From Flectonema sp. DT1601 (Eukaryota; Euglenozoa; Diplonemea; Diplonemida; Diplonemidae), in contig OZ025796.1 in assembly GCA_964019425.1 (NCBI GenBank), forward strand, positions 558,001 to 622,000: 64,000 nt of DNA. Direction: 5' to 3'. Shown here piece after piece: positions 48,146 through 56,831 of this stretch. Each line of letters opens with the position of its first letter. Position 1 is the stretch's first letter. Under the pieces are notes generated by a model that did no database searches, had not been told where the DNA came from, and was given only the letters and a program-made list of their open reading frames with translations. The position numbers were made by a program, and so were the translations under genes.

Positions 48146-50262
48146 TTTTTTTTTCTTTTGGTTACACTCGTCTGTGCTACCAAACTCTTTGTTTTTGTTC
48201 TTTTCACTTCTATGTTTTGTCTTTCTTTTATACTTTCTTTTTGACTTAAGTCTGACAAATTGGAAAACACGGGAAACATAGGTAGGCTCCGCCTGAGGAC
48301 GTAAGAAGAGCGGCAACGGAAAAAAAATAAATGGTCACGCGTCCTTGAAATTGGACACACGAAGCTAATTCGGTTACCATTCCTACCATCGATAAGGAAA
48401 AACAAAGAGTCGAGCATATAACTAGAGCGGTGGTCAAAGACCACTTGAACAGCCCGAAGGCCTGCCCTCAAGAGAAATTTTTAAGGAGAATAGGAGAAGA
48501 AGGAGACAGGAGTGTTGGATGAGACACTGCGACAACACCGAAGGTGATGTGCAGTTACCCAACCAGGAGATGATTGATAATGATGAAAATACTAAAAATA
48601 ATAACAAATTGATATTGGCGACTACATGTCACCTACTTTACTTCCAAAGTCTAAGGTTAGATGTTTGTTCCATCCACCTTATGATCAACGCGAGTGATGG
48701 AAGCCACGCTAAAGTGAAGAGGGCTTCAAGGTTAGGAATTTCGTTGGCAATAATAAGTTCCCGGTCGCGATCCCACTTGCCGGTCAGTGTTGAGAAGCCC
48801 AGGATTTTGAACCTGGCCGAGTCGAGTTTGGGAGATTGACATCCCTGCAGCAGGTGAACCTGTGAGGACGGTTCACCACAAAATGGGCAGTCGATCGTCT
48901 TGCGCCAGTTCTGAATTAGCGGGTGACATCCTGTCCGGAAGTTCGCTATCCGTATCTCGTCGGCTCTTTCCATCCCAGGAGGGTATTTAACGGAACGGCC
49001 TCTGATGAGGTGTTTGTAGCAGGTGTAACCACTCACGTTAAGCAGATCCTTTTTGATGCAGCGCTTAACATGTGATGATCGCGAGAAGTACGTGCCTTTG
49101 ACTAGCACAGGTCGGATGTTCTTGTTGTGCGCTGCTTCCTTTGCAAGCGCATCAACTTCATCGTGAAACTCGATTCCAATGTGCGAGGGGATGAATTGCA
49201 AATGCACTTTCATCTCACACATGCGCAGGTATTCCAGTATCTTGAGGGACTCGGTATTCCTCTGTCTGCACCTTCCACCCAGCAGTTCATCCAGAAGGGA
49301 TTTTGAGTCCGTGAATATCCTCACAGATTTCATTGAACGATCTTTGCTAAACACTGTTCTCAGATGTCTAGCCGCGTTCTTCAGAGCATGTTGTTCAGCC
49401 CTGTAGCTGCAGTCAGCTTGATAAAGCCTAGACGCGTAAGCAGATCGAAGGCCGCTACGTGACTTGGCAATATGAGCCGCACCGGCCGCGCCGGAAGCAG
49501 AGTAGGAGCCATCGCAGTTGATTACCATGTCGACAGGAGGCAACGTTCCAATGTACGACATGAACTTTTCTTTGTCCACCGCAGGGTTAGCGGACTTCGG
49601 AAATCCGCAGCTGTTGCTAATCCTAAGGTTCGTCGGAGATATCCAGGGTTCCATCGAGTCAGGCTGCACAAGGCACTGGCTTTCTCGCTGACTATCAGTG
49701 CCAGGGATTAGGCCAGCCCAGTAGCTTTGTGTTGAGGCGAGTCTGTTTGTATTAGGTATCCAAGTCATGGCTTTATACCTGTAGTACGCAATTTTTGTCT
49801 GCTTTTCAATCTGACGTTTAAAAGGATACATGTCAGACTCCCACAACAGTAACTCTCTTGGCGTACACTTGCTGCATCCAGTAACCAGTCTGGCGACCTT
49901 CCTCAGTTCTAAGTCGATGCTGTCAACGCTGCTGCTTATCAGCCAACCAAAACTGTCAAGCGCGTACGAGATTCTCGCGGTTACATAAAGGTTCTTAACC
50001 ATGTTAAGAGTCTTGTAGTCCAGTTCGTACGGCTGGAGGCACTGCAGAAGTGATATCCCCCTCTTTAATTCTTCGTGAATCTTGCCGACTTGTTTGTGGA
50101 AGGTGAGCCTGTCGTCGATGTGAACCCCGAGGTATTTTACTGAGTCGACTATCGGTAACAGAAAGGCAGTTTTGAATATTGCTCTCACAACCATAATGCT
50201 GTCCTCACGAACGACGTATTGCAGCATCAAGTTGTCGAGTTCTTCTTGTGTCTTGATTGACT
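48146..50262 (-). mobile_element. LINE-B copy, 5'-truncated, between tRNA-Gly and tRNA-Arg
   Basis: A second LINE family, related to LINE-A. Its A-rich tail (48146-48154) abuts the GTCTTCCG site upstream of tRNA-Arg, the same site later used by LINE-A. It retains the end of ORF2 and a 490-bp 3' untranslated region with a perfect GTGGTC-TTT-GACCAC hairpin (48430-48444). The 5' edge is near 50262; no clean target duplication is seen there. Confidence 0.85.
48638..50230 (-). pseudogene. LINE-B ORF2 C-terminal part: RT thumb, RNase H, zinc finger
   Basis: 530 residues, open to its TAA. VDSVKYLGVHIDDRLTFHKQVG marks the RT thumb end and aligns with LINE-A (VDSVKYLGVHIDDDLTYGTQVD). RNase H motifs: INCDGSYSASGAAG, YRAEQHAL, IFTDSKSLLDEL, FIPSHIGIEFHDEVDALAKE. 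A CPFCGEPSSQVHLLQGC finger lies near the end. The endonuclease and most RT are missing through 5' truncation. The first Met is not a real start. Confidence 0.85.
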
Positions 50263-50379
50263 TTTTATTTATTAAAATAAATAAATAAAAAGACTTCTTT
50301 TTTTCTTTTTAATCTATCTTGATAGAAAATTCAAGTAAATTGTTTTCTCCTTTGGCAATGCTGTAGGATGCGAAAAATC

Positions 50380-50451
50380 TGCGCTCACCGGGAGTCGAAC
50401 CCGGGCCGCTCGCTTGGAAGGCGAGAATACTAACCGTTATACCATGAGCGC
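50380..50451 (-). tRNA. tRNA-Gly (anticodon UCC)
   Basis: Minus-strand 72-mer. Acceptor GCGCTCA/TGAGCGC with discriminator A. Anticodon stem CTCGC/GCGAG with loop CTTCCAA gives UCC (Gly). T-arm CCGGG-TTCGACT-CCCGG. T5 stop at 50373-50377. Confidence 0.95.
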
Positions 50452-50500
50452 TTATAAATAAAAAGAACTTATTATTTATAAGCGCTCATGGTATAACGGT
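50433..50500. repeat. Perfect 28-bp inverted repeat: tRNA-Gly 5' end copied in reverse at the LINE-A junction
   Basis: Arms 50433-50460 and 50473-50500 are exact reverse complements around a 12-base spacer. The left arm is the first 19 bases of tRNA-Gly plus 9 bases of its 5' flank. The right arm repeats them in opposite direction and ends exactly where LINE-A coding sequence begins (50501). Confidence 0.9.
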
Positions 50501-52306
50501 ATTCAACTTCCTCAAGACCCCCGGTTTGATGAACTTCAGAGGGAGCTACGTCAGGAACGGGCTGAGAAAGGAGAACTTAGGGAGCTGCTGAAATCTCTTC
50601 AACACCAACTGAAGGAAATGACGCAAGAACTTAACTTGCAGAGAATGGAAGCTCAGGAGCAAAGGGAGGCTGCCAAGAAAGAGTCACTAGGAATGCAAGC
50701 CCGCTACCTGCAGGAATTACAAGCGGAGAGAGCTCAGGTGAAGGAGCTCAATCACTTGAGGGCGGATGAAGATGATGTTGCGATGGCAGTCGTACAACGG
50801 GAAGTCGCATCGGATGAGAATCTCCATCTGAATATGATGCGTGAACTGGAAGGGGACAGGAAAAAGAGCTCGAAGGTAATTACTGAAGCTCAACTGTCTG
50901 AGAGGGAGGGTCTTAGGACTCAGATGACGAAGGAGGAGGGTAAGCTTGCACTCGTTCAAGGCAAGTTCGAAAATGATGCCCTGAAGGAGGAGGCTTTGGT
51001 GACGAGACTGGAGCTGGTGCCGGAGTACTGGCCGGATAACATGGTGTTATCAGAGGCTAGCTACAAGGCTGGTGGGAGAGGAGTGTACCTCACAACCACG
51101 AAGGAAGTAAGAAGGAGAATGGCTGGGGCTGAGCTGGGTGCCTGGGAATCGCTGACCTTGGTCACGTTGTTTCCCCCTACGGATAAAGCGAAGGAAGTGC
51201 AGGTCGTGTTGAAGGTGAAGACTGACGATGGGGTGAAGAGATCTCTGAGGAGGCTGTGGCTATCAGCCCTGGGTAGGGAGGTCCTCCCAAAAGGAACGGA
51301 TATCAGTGCGACGGTAAGAACGAGGGAACTGGTTGCTCGGTTGGACAAGAGATGGGCCGAGGAGAAGAGATGGTTGGAGGTGAAGCGTTCTCCGATGAAA
51401 CTATCCCAGGAACTGAAGAAGTTACCGGGGTACGTTGATACCTACAACGCTAGAGTAGGTGATCAACAAATAACGGTCATGCTGCGGGTAAAGGAAACGG
51501 AGGTGAAGAACTTCCTCAGGGAGTCAGGGAAGGAGGGCACCTTTACCAAAGAAAGAGATCACCTGGATGAGAAGGCAGTGAAGGCATCTGTTCTGTGGTT
51601 GCCGAAGGATGACACCCTCAGTTTGGCGAGAGACAAGGCGGAAGAAGTTGAGGGAGGTCTAGGGTTAGTGCTTAACGAGTATGGCCTTGGTATAAGGGTT
51701 AACAGTTGGCATGAGAAGGCTGCGAGGGAGATGTTGCACCTGCCGGCGAAACTTCCGGAGACCAGGATCTCGGGAATCCCAATAGGAACTTCGACGGATG
51801 AAGCGGTGAAATACCTCATCTCGAGGGAAGGATGGGAGGTGAGGAAGATGAAGGATGGTGTTCGGAACGGGATGCGGTGGATGGTCGTGCGTGGTCCCGA
51901 GAGGGATGGCGAGACTGTCACCATCGACGGAGTCCTTTGTCTACTCGAGCCGATGAAGAAGAAGGTGGTTGCTCCTGTGAAGTCGGTCAAAGTAGCCCCG
52001 AAGGTGAAGGAACAGAAGCCGGAAAAGCGAAGGGATCCTTCGGAGGGCACGGACAAGTGGTATACGCGTGTGGAATTCATTGCGTACCACGGTAAGAAGA
52101 AGGGAATCCGTCTGTGGGGGGAGGCATCGCAGAACGCACAGGAAGCTTCGGTGAAGCTGGAATCGGTATCGACCCCTGAACAGCAGAAACAGAACAAGAA
52201 GGAAAAGAATACACCTCCAAAGAATGATGAACGGAAGAAGTGTTCAGTCGAGGATAGACTGGAACGTCTTGAGCGTCTGCTCTTGTCGCTTGTAGGGAGC
52301 AAGTGA
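50501..52306 (+). CDS. LINE-A ORF1 (5'-truncated): coiled-coil nucleic-acid-binding protein
   Basis: The frame is open from the junction; the first ATG is at 50618, but heptad-like, Glu/Arg/Leu-rich sequence continues upstream of it (RFDELQRELRQERAEKGEL), so coding began earlier. Residues after that ATG: coiled coil for about 130 residues, a middle part of mixed alpha/beta character that may hold RRM-like folds, and a basic tail (EKRRDPSEG, KQNKKEKNTPPKNDERKK). ORF1 proteins of LINEs bind the element RNA and form particles with it. It ends in TGA at 52304-52306, and the same frame continues open into ORF2. Confidence 0.75.
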   Translation: MQLPQDPRFDELQRELRQERAEKGELRELLKSLQHQLKEMTQELNLQRMEAQEQREAAKKESLGMQARYLQELQAERAQVKELNHLRADEDDVAMAVVQREVASDENLHLNMMRELEGDRKKSSKVITEAQLSEREGLRTQMTKEEGKLALVQGKFENDALKEEALVTRLELVPEYWPDNMVLSEASYKAGGRGVYLTTTKEVRRRMAGAELGAWESLTLVTLFPPTDKAKEVQVVLKVKTDDGVKRSLRRLWLSALGREVLPKGTDISATVRTRELVARLDKRWAEEKRWLEVKRSPMKLSQELKKLPGYVDTYNARVGDQQITVMLRVKETEVKNFLRESGKEGTFTKERDHLDEKAVKASVLWLPKDDTLSLARDKAEEVEGGLGLVLNEYGLGIRVNSWHEKAAREMLHLPAKLPETRISGIPIGTSTDEAVKYLISREGWEVRKMKDGVRNGMRWMVVRGPERDGETVTIDGVLCLLEPMKKKVVAPVKSVKVAPKVKEQKPEKRRDPSEGTDKWYTRVEFIAYHGKKKGIRLWGEASQNAQEASVKLESVSTPEQQKQNKKEKNTPPKNDERKKCSVEDRLERLERLLLSLVGSK

Positions 52307-55300
52307 CTTGACGGGCGGGATTGGGCGGAAACGCGAAGGCGTCTTCTGCTACTGGCGGGTGACGTAGAGAGGAATCCGGGACCGAGACGCCGTCATGATG
52401 GACCCACTTCGGAGCTGCGAGTTATCAGCTGGAACTGCAGAACGATCAACGGAAGAGAGGAGTTCATAGGAAATATCCTGGGAAAGTACAGCCCTGATGT
52501 ATTATGCCTGCAGGAAACCTCAGTTCGGAAGCCTCTATATCACTGGAATTACATCACGTACAGGAGAGATAGACCGGGTAGAGGTGGCGGTATAATCACC
52601 ATGGTGAAGAGAGGCCTTCAGCATGCTTGCTATGAAGTCTGTATCCCTTCGGTTAGAGGAATTGTTGAGACATTGGGTGTCAGGATTAATGATGAGATAA
52701 ATGTTCTCAACGTGTATTCGCCGCCAAGTTCTAAGATAGATTTTGATCTCTTCCCTTTGAAGCGTGATGAAAGGTTTATATTTGCTGGTGACTTCAATGC
52801 CCATCATAAACTCTGGTCGAAGAAGACGGATACGAAGGGCTGCCAGCTTCTGGAGTGGTGCAGATCTAATAACCTTCTAATTGCAAACGATCCGGGATTT
52901 GTGACGTTGCCGAGACACGGGACTTCGCCGGATGCAATCCTACACCACGAGGAGTTACTACTACTACACTTCGGGCTAATAGGTGATGGCACTGAACATG
53001 GATCTGATCACTTACCTCTTGCTGCTGTCTTTGATACGTTCTCACCTCTGGAAACAGTTAACAACCAGGCATCGAAAAAATCAGTCTGGGACTTTAATAC
53101 AGCTGATTGGTACTCGTTCCGTCATGATTTGGATTACCGACTTAGCAAGGTGAACAGTCCTCCGAAGGTGGGTATCAGAGCGGCAACATTTAACCGTATC
53201 CTGCTTCATGTGGCGAAGAAGAACATCCGCAGAAGGCTCAGGATCCAGGGTAAGAGGAGGAGAATGTGGAATTCCTCAACCCCTGAGACCAAACAAGCGA
53301 AGGGAAAATTCGTTGCTGAGAAACTTGCACAAGGTGAAGGTTTTGCATTCGCCTTTAAGAAGATTAAGGACTTGGATGCCGATGGGGGACAGGACGTCCA
53401 AATCCCTGAATTCAGTGAGGACCAACTCCCCAGTAAATTTCTCGATCAGTTCGTTAAGACCTCTGTCAGGAAACAACTGAAATCTTCGAAGCTGAAGCCA
53501 AGTGATTACGTAGGTGCTTGTGGACCTCTGGTGATGTCTGAGCTTGAGCGCGCCATCAAGAAGGTTAAAACTGGTAAGGCTCCTGGTCCTGATGGAATCC
53601 ACGGGGCGATGCTGAAGAACCTTTCTGCAACCGGTAGACGTTTTCTCTTAGCGGTGTTCAACGACTCCTGGCTCTCAGCTAGAGTTCCGAAGGTCTGGAA
53701 AGAGGGTATGATCAAACCGGTATACAAACCGGGTAAACCCAAAGAAAAGCTATCCAGCTACAGACCGATCACGTTGACATCTGTAGTCGGTAAAATGCTT
53801 GAACGGATAATTTACGACAGGCTAATGTATTGGTTGACGTCAAATAATGCCTTGTCCTCCATTCAGGCAGGCTTCAGAAGGGGTAGGAATACTTGCGAGC
53901 AAATCTCACTGCTGGTCAATGCGCTTCATGGTGCGAGAAAAGGTGGCAAGAGTTCGATACTGCTCTCTTTCGACTTCACTGAGGCATTTGATAGGATAAA
54001 TCATGTTAAACTGATTGCTAAAATGGTGACGATGGGGATTCCTTCACCATTCATCGGATGGGTCGCTAACTTTCTGACGCGAAGGAAGGCAAAGGTTAGT
54101 GTCAATGGCAATCTGAGCGCATACAGAACTGTGACGAAAGGTGTTCCGCAAGGGTCGATTGTTGGGCCTCTCCTTTATCTGATATATGTCGACGACCTGG
54201 CTAAGAAACTTGAGAAGACCGGATGTGTTTCAGCACTCTACGCAGACGACACAGCTTGTGTGGTTTCGAATAAGGATTTTAAAGTAACTTACCGGATGGC
54301 GCAATTAGTCCTTGGGTTAGTAGATCGTTGGTGCAAAGATAATGACATGGCACTGTCGGTTTCGAAGACCTGCGGGATGCCGGTGGACTGTCCTAGGAAT
54401 ATGTATTGGAGACTGGGATTCCCCAGAACGACAGGAGAGAACTTCTTTCGGATCAGTAGGGATGAACTGGCTGGGATGATTCGGTCAAATGAAGAAGGTA
54501 GGCCATTACTTGGAAATGGGGCGATGATCCTCAAGCTGGGTGATACGGAGGTTACGAAGGCAAGTGAACTTCTTGAACTGATGCCAGTGGGTCCGGATCC
54601 GACCTGGGTGAAGTTGCTGACTGCCGTACTCATGCCGATGGTGGATAGTGTTAAGTACTTGGGTGTCCATATTGACGATGACCTTACATATGGTACACAA
54701 GTGGATAAACTACTGGATGAGACGAGGAAGGGACTTGTTCTGCTTCGAAAGTTGGAGCTATTCAACTTTGATTTCAAAACGCTGAACATGATCAAGAACT
54801 TATACATCCTCTCAAGGATTCTGTATGGGCTTGAGAGCTATGGACCTTTCCTGACAGATGAACAGCTTAAACCTATTGACCTGAATCTGAGGAAGATAGC
54901 TAGAAAGATCACTGGCTGCGGCTTCAACACAAGGTCCCTTCCGTTACTGTGGGAGGCGAACATACTACCGATGAGACTGCAGATTGAGAAGCAAGCCAGG
55001 ATTGCTTTATTTAGGTATCGGTCACTGGATTGGGTTCCTTCTACGAAGGGAATCGCTAGTGGAACTTGGAGTTCAACTTTACCGGCTGAGGACCGTAATA
55101 TGGAGATCCAGGGGATTGTCATGCCTGACAGCATCGAGCCATGGATAGATGTTCCGAACCTGGAGATATCTTGCGGATATGGACATTCGAAGAACGGTGT
55201 TGCTGAAGTGGACAAGGCTAAGTTCGAGGAGTACTGCAGCGAACTTAGGCCATGTACCTCGTCCATTTTTGTTGACGGATCCCACGACCCTGTCAACTAC

Positions 55301-56170
55301 ACGGCAGGCGCAGCGGCAGTGCAGATCACGCCGTGTGAACGGACCATGGCATCGAGACTTGTTGCAACGGAAAGTAGTTATAAAGCTGAACAGGTAACTC
55401 TGAAGCTGTTAATAAGTGAATTTGAAAAAGCAACCTCTGTCTTGGGTCCCAGATCTGGAATCACGAGAGTCTTCAGTGATTCTAAATCCAATCTGGATGA
55501 GCTGCGTGGTGGAATTGCGGCTCAGAGGAAGCTGAACTCTCTCTCGATACTAGAAGGGATAAGAAAATTAGACTCATTCGTTCACCTTCAATTCATCCCA
55601 GCTCATGTGGGAATTGAACCGCATGACAAGGCAGATGAACTGGCGAAAAAGATCTCAAAAGATGTTAAGAGCAAGCCGGTGTCAACGACTATGGACTTCT
55701 TCGCACATAAGTCAAGGATAGCGAGGGAAGCTAACAGAAAGCTGTTTGGTAAGATTATGGAGGGTTCAACAAGGGCGAAACCACCGATCAAACGGGTGAT
55801 GCTTAGGCAATATCTTGATGCTACCGGAGGCCTGAGAGCGGCTCGATACCCCAAGGACATGCTGAGAGAATCAGAGATAAGGATAGCCAGGTTCAGAACG
55901 GGCTCTCACCCCCTGCTCAGGGTAAATGAACTACCGATAAAGTGCCCCTTCTGCAAAAGAACAGACTCTTCTGCCCGACATCTAATATTTGATTGCGAGG
56001 ATGGTGACGTGGTCCGCATTAGAGAAGGAACAATTAGATCAAACATTCAGGAAGCGAGAATCTCCGAGACCAAACTAAATCTTTCAATAATGTTTGCGAC
56101 GAGAAATCTTCACGCCCTAGCCGGCTACTTATGGCATTTGGAACAACGAACAGGCTTATCAAACTGTTAA
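52307..56170 (+). CDS. LINE-A ORF2: 2A sequence, APE endonuclease, reverse transcriptase, RNase H, zinc finger
   Basis: The frame is the same as ORF1 and open from directly after its TGA; no ATG precedes 52601, which lies inside the endonuclease. Order: LLLLAGDVERNPGP (52343-52384); APE endonuclease (VISWNCRTIN, LQET, FAGDFNAHH, SDHLPLAAVF); RT (APGPDGIHGAML, SFDFTEAFDRINH, GVPQGSIVGPLLYLIYVDD, LYADDTA); RNase H with D-E-D-D type residues (FVDGSHDP, YKAEQVTL, VFSDSKSN, IPAHVGIEPHDKADELAKK); finger CPFCKRTDSSARHLIFDC. It ends in TAA. It nicks target DNA and copies the element RNA at the nick. All visible catalytic motifs are intact, so this copy may encode an active enzyme if ORF2 is translated. 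Translation by UGA readthrough plus ribosome skipping is inferred. Confidence 0.88.
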   Translation, partial: LDGRDWAETRRRLLLLAGDVERNPGPRRRHDGPTSELRVISWNCRTINGREEFIGNILGKYSPDVLCLQETSVRKPLYHWNYITYRRDRPGRGGGIITMVKRGLQHACYEVCIPSVRGIVETLGVRINDEINVLNVYSPPSSKIDFDLFPLKRDERFIFAGDFNAHHKLWSKKTDTKGCQLLEWCRSNNLLIANDPGFVTLPRHGTSPDAILHHEELLLLHFGLIGDGTEHGSDHLPLAAVFDTFSPLETVNNQASKKSVWDFNTADWYSFRHDLDYRLSKVNSPPKVGIRAATFNRILLHVAKKNIRRRLRIQGKRRRMWNSSTPETKQAKGKFVAEKLAQGEGFAFAFKKIKDLDADGGQDVQIPEFSEDQLPSKFLDQFVKTSVRKQLKSSKLKPSDYVGACGPLVMSELERAIKKVKTGKAPGPDGIHGAMLKNLSATGRRFLLAVFNDSWLSARVPKVWKEGMIKPVYKPGKPKEKLSSYRPITLTSVVGKMLERIIYDRLMYWLTSNNALSSIQAGFRRGRNTCEQISLLVNALHGARKGGKSSILLSFDFTEAFDRINHVKLIAKMVTMGIPSPFIGWVANFLTRRKAKVSVNGNLSAYRTVTKGVPQGSIVGPLLYLIYVDDLAKKLEKTGCVSALYADDTACVVSNKDFKVTYRMAQLVLGLVDRWCKDNDMALSVSKTCGMPVDCPRNMYWRLGFPRTTGENFFRISRDELAGMIRSNEEGRPLLGNGAMILKLGDTEVTKASELLELMPVGPDPTWVKLLTAVLMPMVDSVKYLGVHIDDDLTYGTQVDKLLDETRKGLVLLRKLELFNFDFKTLNMIKNLYILSRILYGLESYGPFLTDEQLKPIDLNLRKIARKITGCGFNTRSLPLLWEANILPMRLQIEKQARIALFRYRSLDWVPSTKGIASGTWSSTLPAEDRNMEIQGIVMPDSIEPWIDVPNLEISCGYGHSKNGVAEVDKAKFEEYCSELRPCTSSIFVDGSHDPVNYTAGAAAVQITPCERTMASRLVATESSYKAEQVTLKLLISEFEKATSVLGPRSGITRVFSDSKSNLDELRGGIAAQRKLNSLSILEGIRKLDSFVHLQFIPAHVGIEPHDKADELAKKISKDVKSKPVSTTMDFFAHKSRIAREANRKLFGKIMEGSTRAKPPIKRVMLRQYLDATGGLRAARYPKDMLRESEIRIARFRTGSHPLLRVNELPIKCPFCKRTDSSARHLIFDCEDGDVVRIREGTIRSNIQEARISETKLNLSIMFATRNLHALAGYLWHLEQRTGLSNC
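52343..52384 (+). promoter_or_regulatory. 2A-type ribosome-skipping sequence
   Basis: Reads LLLLAGDVERNPGP in the ORF2 frame, matching the D-V/I-E-x-N-P-G-P signature of 2A sequences with the usual Leu-rich stretch before it. In known cases the ribosome fails to join the final Gly and Pro, giving two proteins. Here it would free the endonuclease-RT part from upstream residues. Confidence 0.85.
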
Positions 56171-56281
56171 CTGATTGGTAGTTGCTAATTCATTAGTATC
56201 ATTCTTCCTTATCACACTCCTTAATCAACTCCTAATTTCTCTGAGGACATCCGCAGAGCTTCATGGCTCGTAGGTAACCCA

Positions 56282-56296
56282 GTGGTCTTTGGCCAC
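56282..56296 (+). promoter_or_regulatory. Conserved LINE 3' UTR hairpin
   Basis: GTGGTC-TTT-GGCCAC forms a 6-bp stem (one G-U). The same hairpin is in LINE-A copy 2 (45645-45659), LINE-B (48430-48444) and the LINE-B fragment (6677-6691, perfect stem). It could be the RNA site that reverse transcriptase recognises. Confidence 0.55.
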
Positions 56297-56500
56297 CGTC
56301 CCTGTACTGATCCTTCGCTTTATATTAACTGTGTCTTGAGATTCCTATCCGGGGAAGTCCTCCAACGGACTCAGGACAGTTGCGCTTGTTTTTACTTGTT
56401 TACTTTATCAAAAAATAAGAAGGGCAAGAATGCTCAGAATGAAGAAAAATAAAGTGGAAAGACAGGGGGGATGTGACTAAATAAATAATAAAAAGAATTT

Positions 56501-56715
56501 TATTTATGGTCTTTAGCCACCGTCCCTGTACTGATCCTTCGCTTTATATTAACTGTGTCTTGAGATTCCTATCCGGGGAAGTCCTCCAACGGACTCAGGA
56601 CAGTTGCGCTTGTTTTTACTTATTTACTTTATCAAAAAATAAGAAGGGCAAGAATGCTCAGAATGAAGAAAAATAAAGTGGAAAGACAGGGGGGATGTGA
56701 CTAAATAAAATAAAA
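56501..56715 (+). mobile_element. LINE-A 3' fragment (about 210 bp) in tandem behind copy 1
   Basis: Repeats the last 205 bases or so of LINE-A from within the hairpin (GGTCTTTAGCCACC) to the A-rich tail. AAAAGAATTT occurs at 56491-56500 and again at 56716-56725, a likely target duplication. A few bases at its start (TATTTAT) have no counterpart. Confidence 0.75.
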
Positions 56716-56831
56716 AAAAGAATTTCTTTTTTAAGAAAAGAAAGAATTGATAATTAAATAAAAAGAAAATATAAATCTACTTTCTGCTTATAAAGCTACT
56801 TTCTGTACTTTATTGACATACACAACACAAA

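Larger units (their letters stand above)
50501..56490 (+). mobile_element. LINE-A copy 1: nearly complete RNase H-bearing non-LTR retrotransposon
   Basis: About 6 kb: ORF1 (open from the 5' junction), ORF2 with endonuclease, reverse transcriptase, RNase H and CCHC-like finger, and a 320-bp 3' untranslated region ending GTGACTAAATAAATAATAAAA. ORF1 coding sequence runs into the junction at 50501, so the 5' untranslated region and start of ORF1 are probably missing. The domain order and the 2A sequence before the endonuclease recall ingi/L1Tc and other I-superfamily elements. Its ORF2 frame is unbroken. Confidence 0.9.

Noticed and set aside
48138-48471. N-terminal 110 residues of a 718-codon minus-strand frame
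   Set aside because: This part is the LINE-B 3' untranslated region and A-tail read by chance into the truncated LINE-A frame. The true coding part starts at the LINE-A junction.
52304-52306. UGA as a sense or selenocysteine codon in this genome
   Set aside because: Two host genes end at TGA where their domains end, and very long host frames contain no internal TGA. No selenocysteine insertion element was recognised. Readthrough or local suppression fits better.
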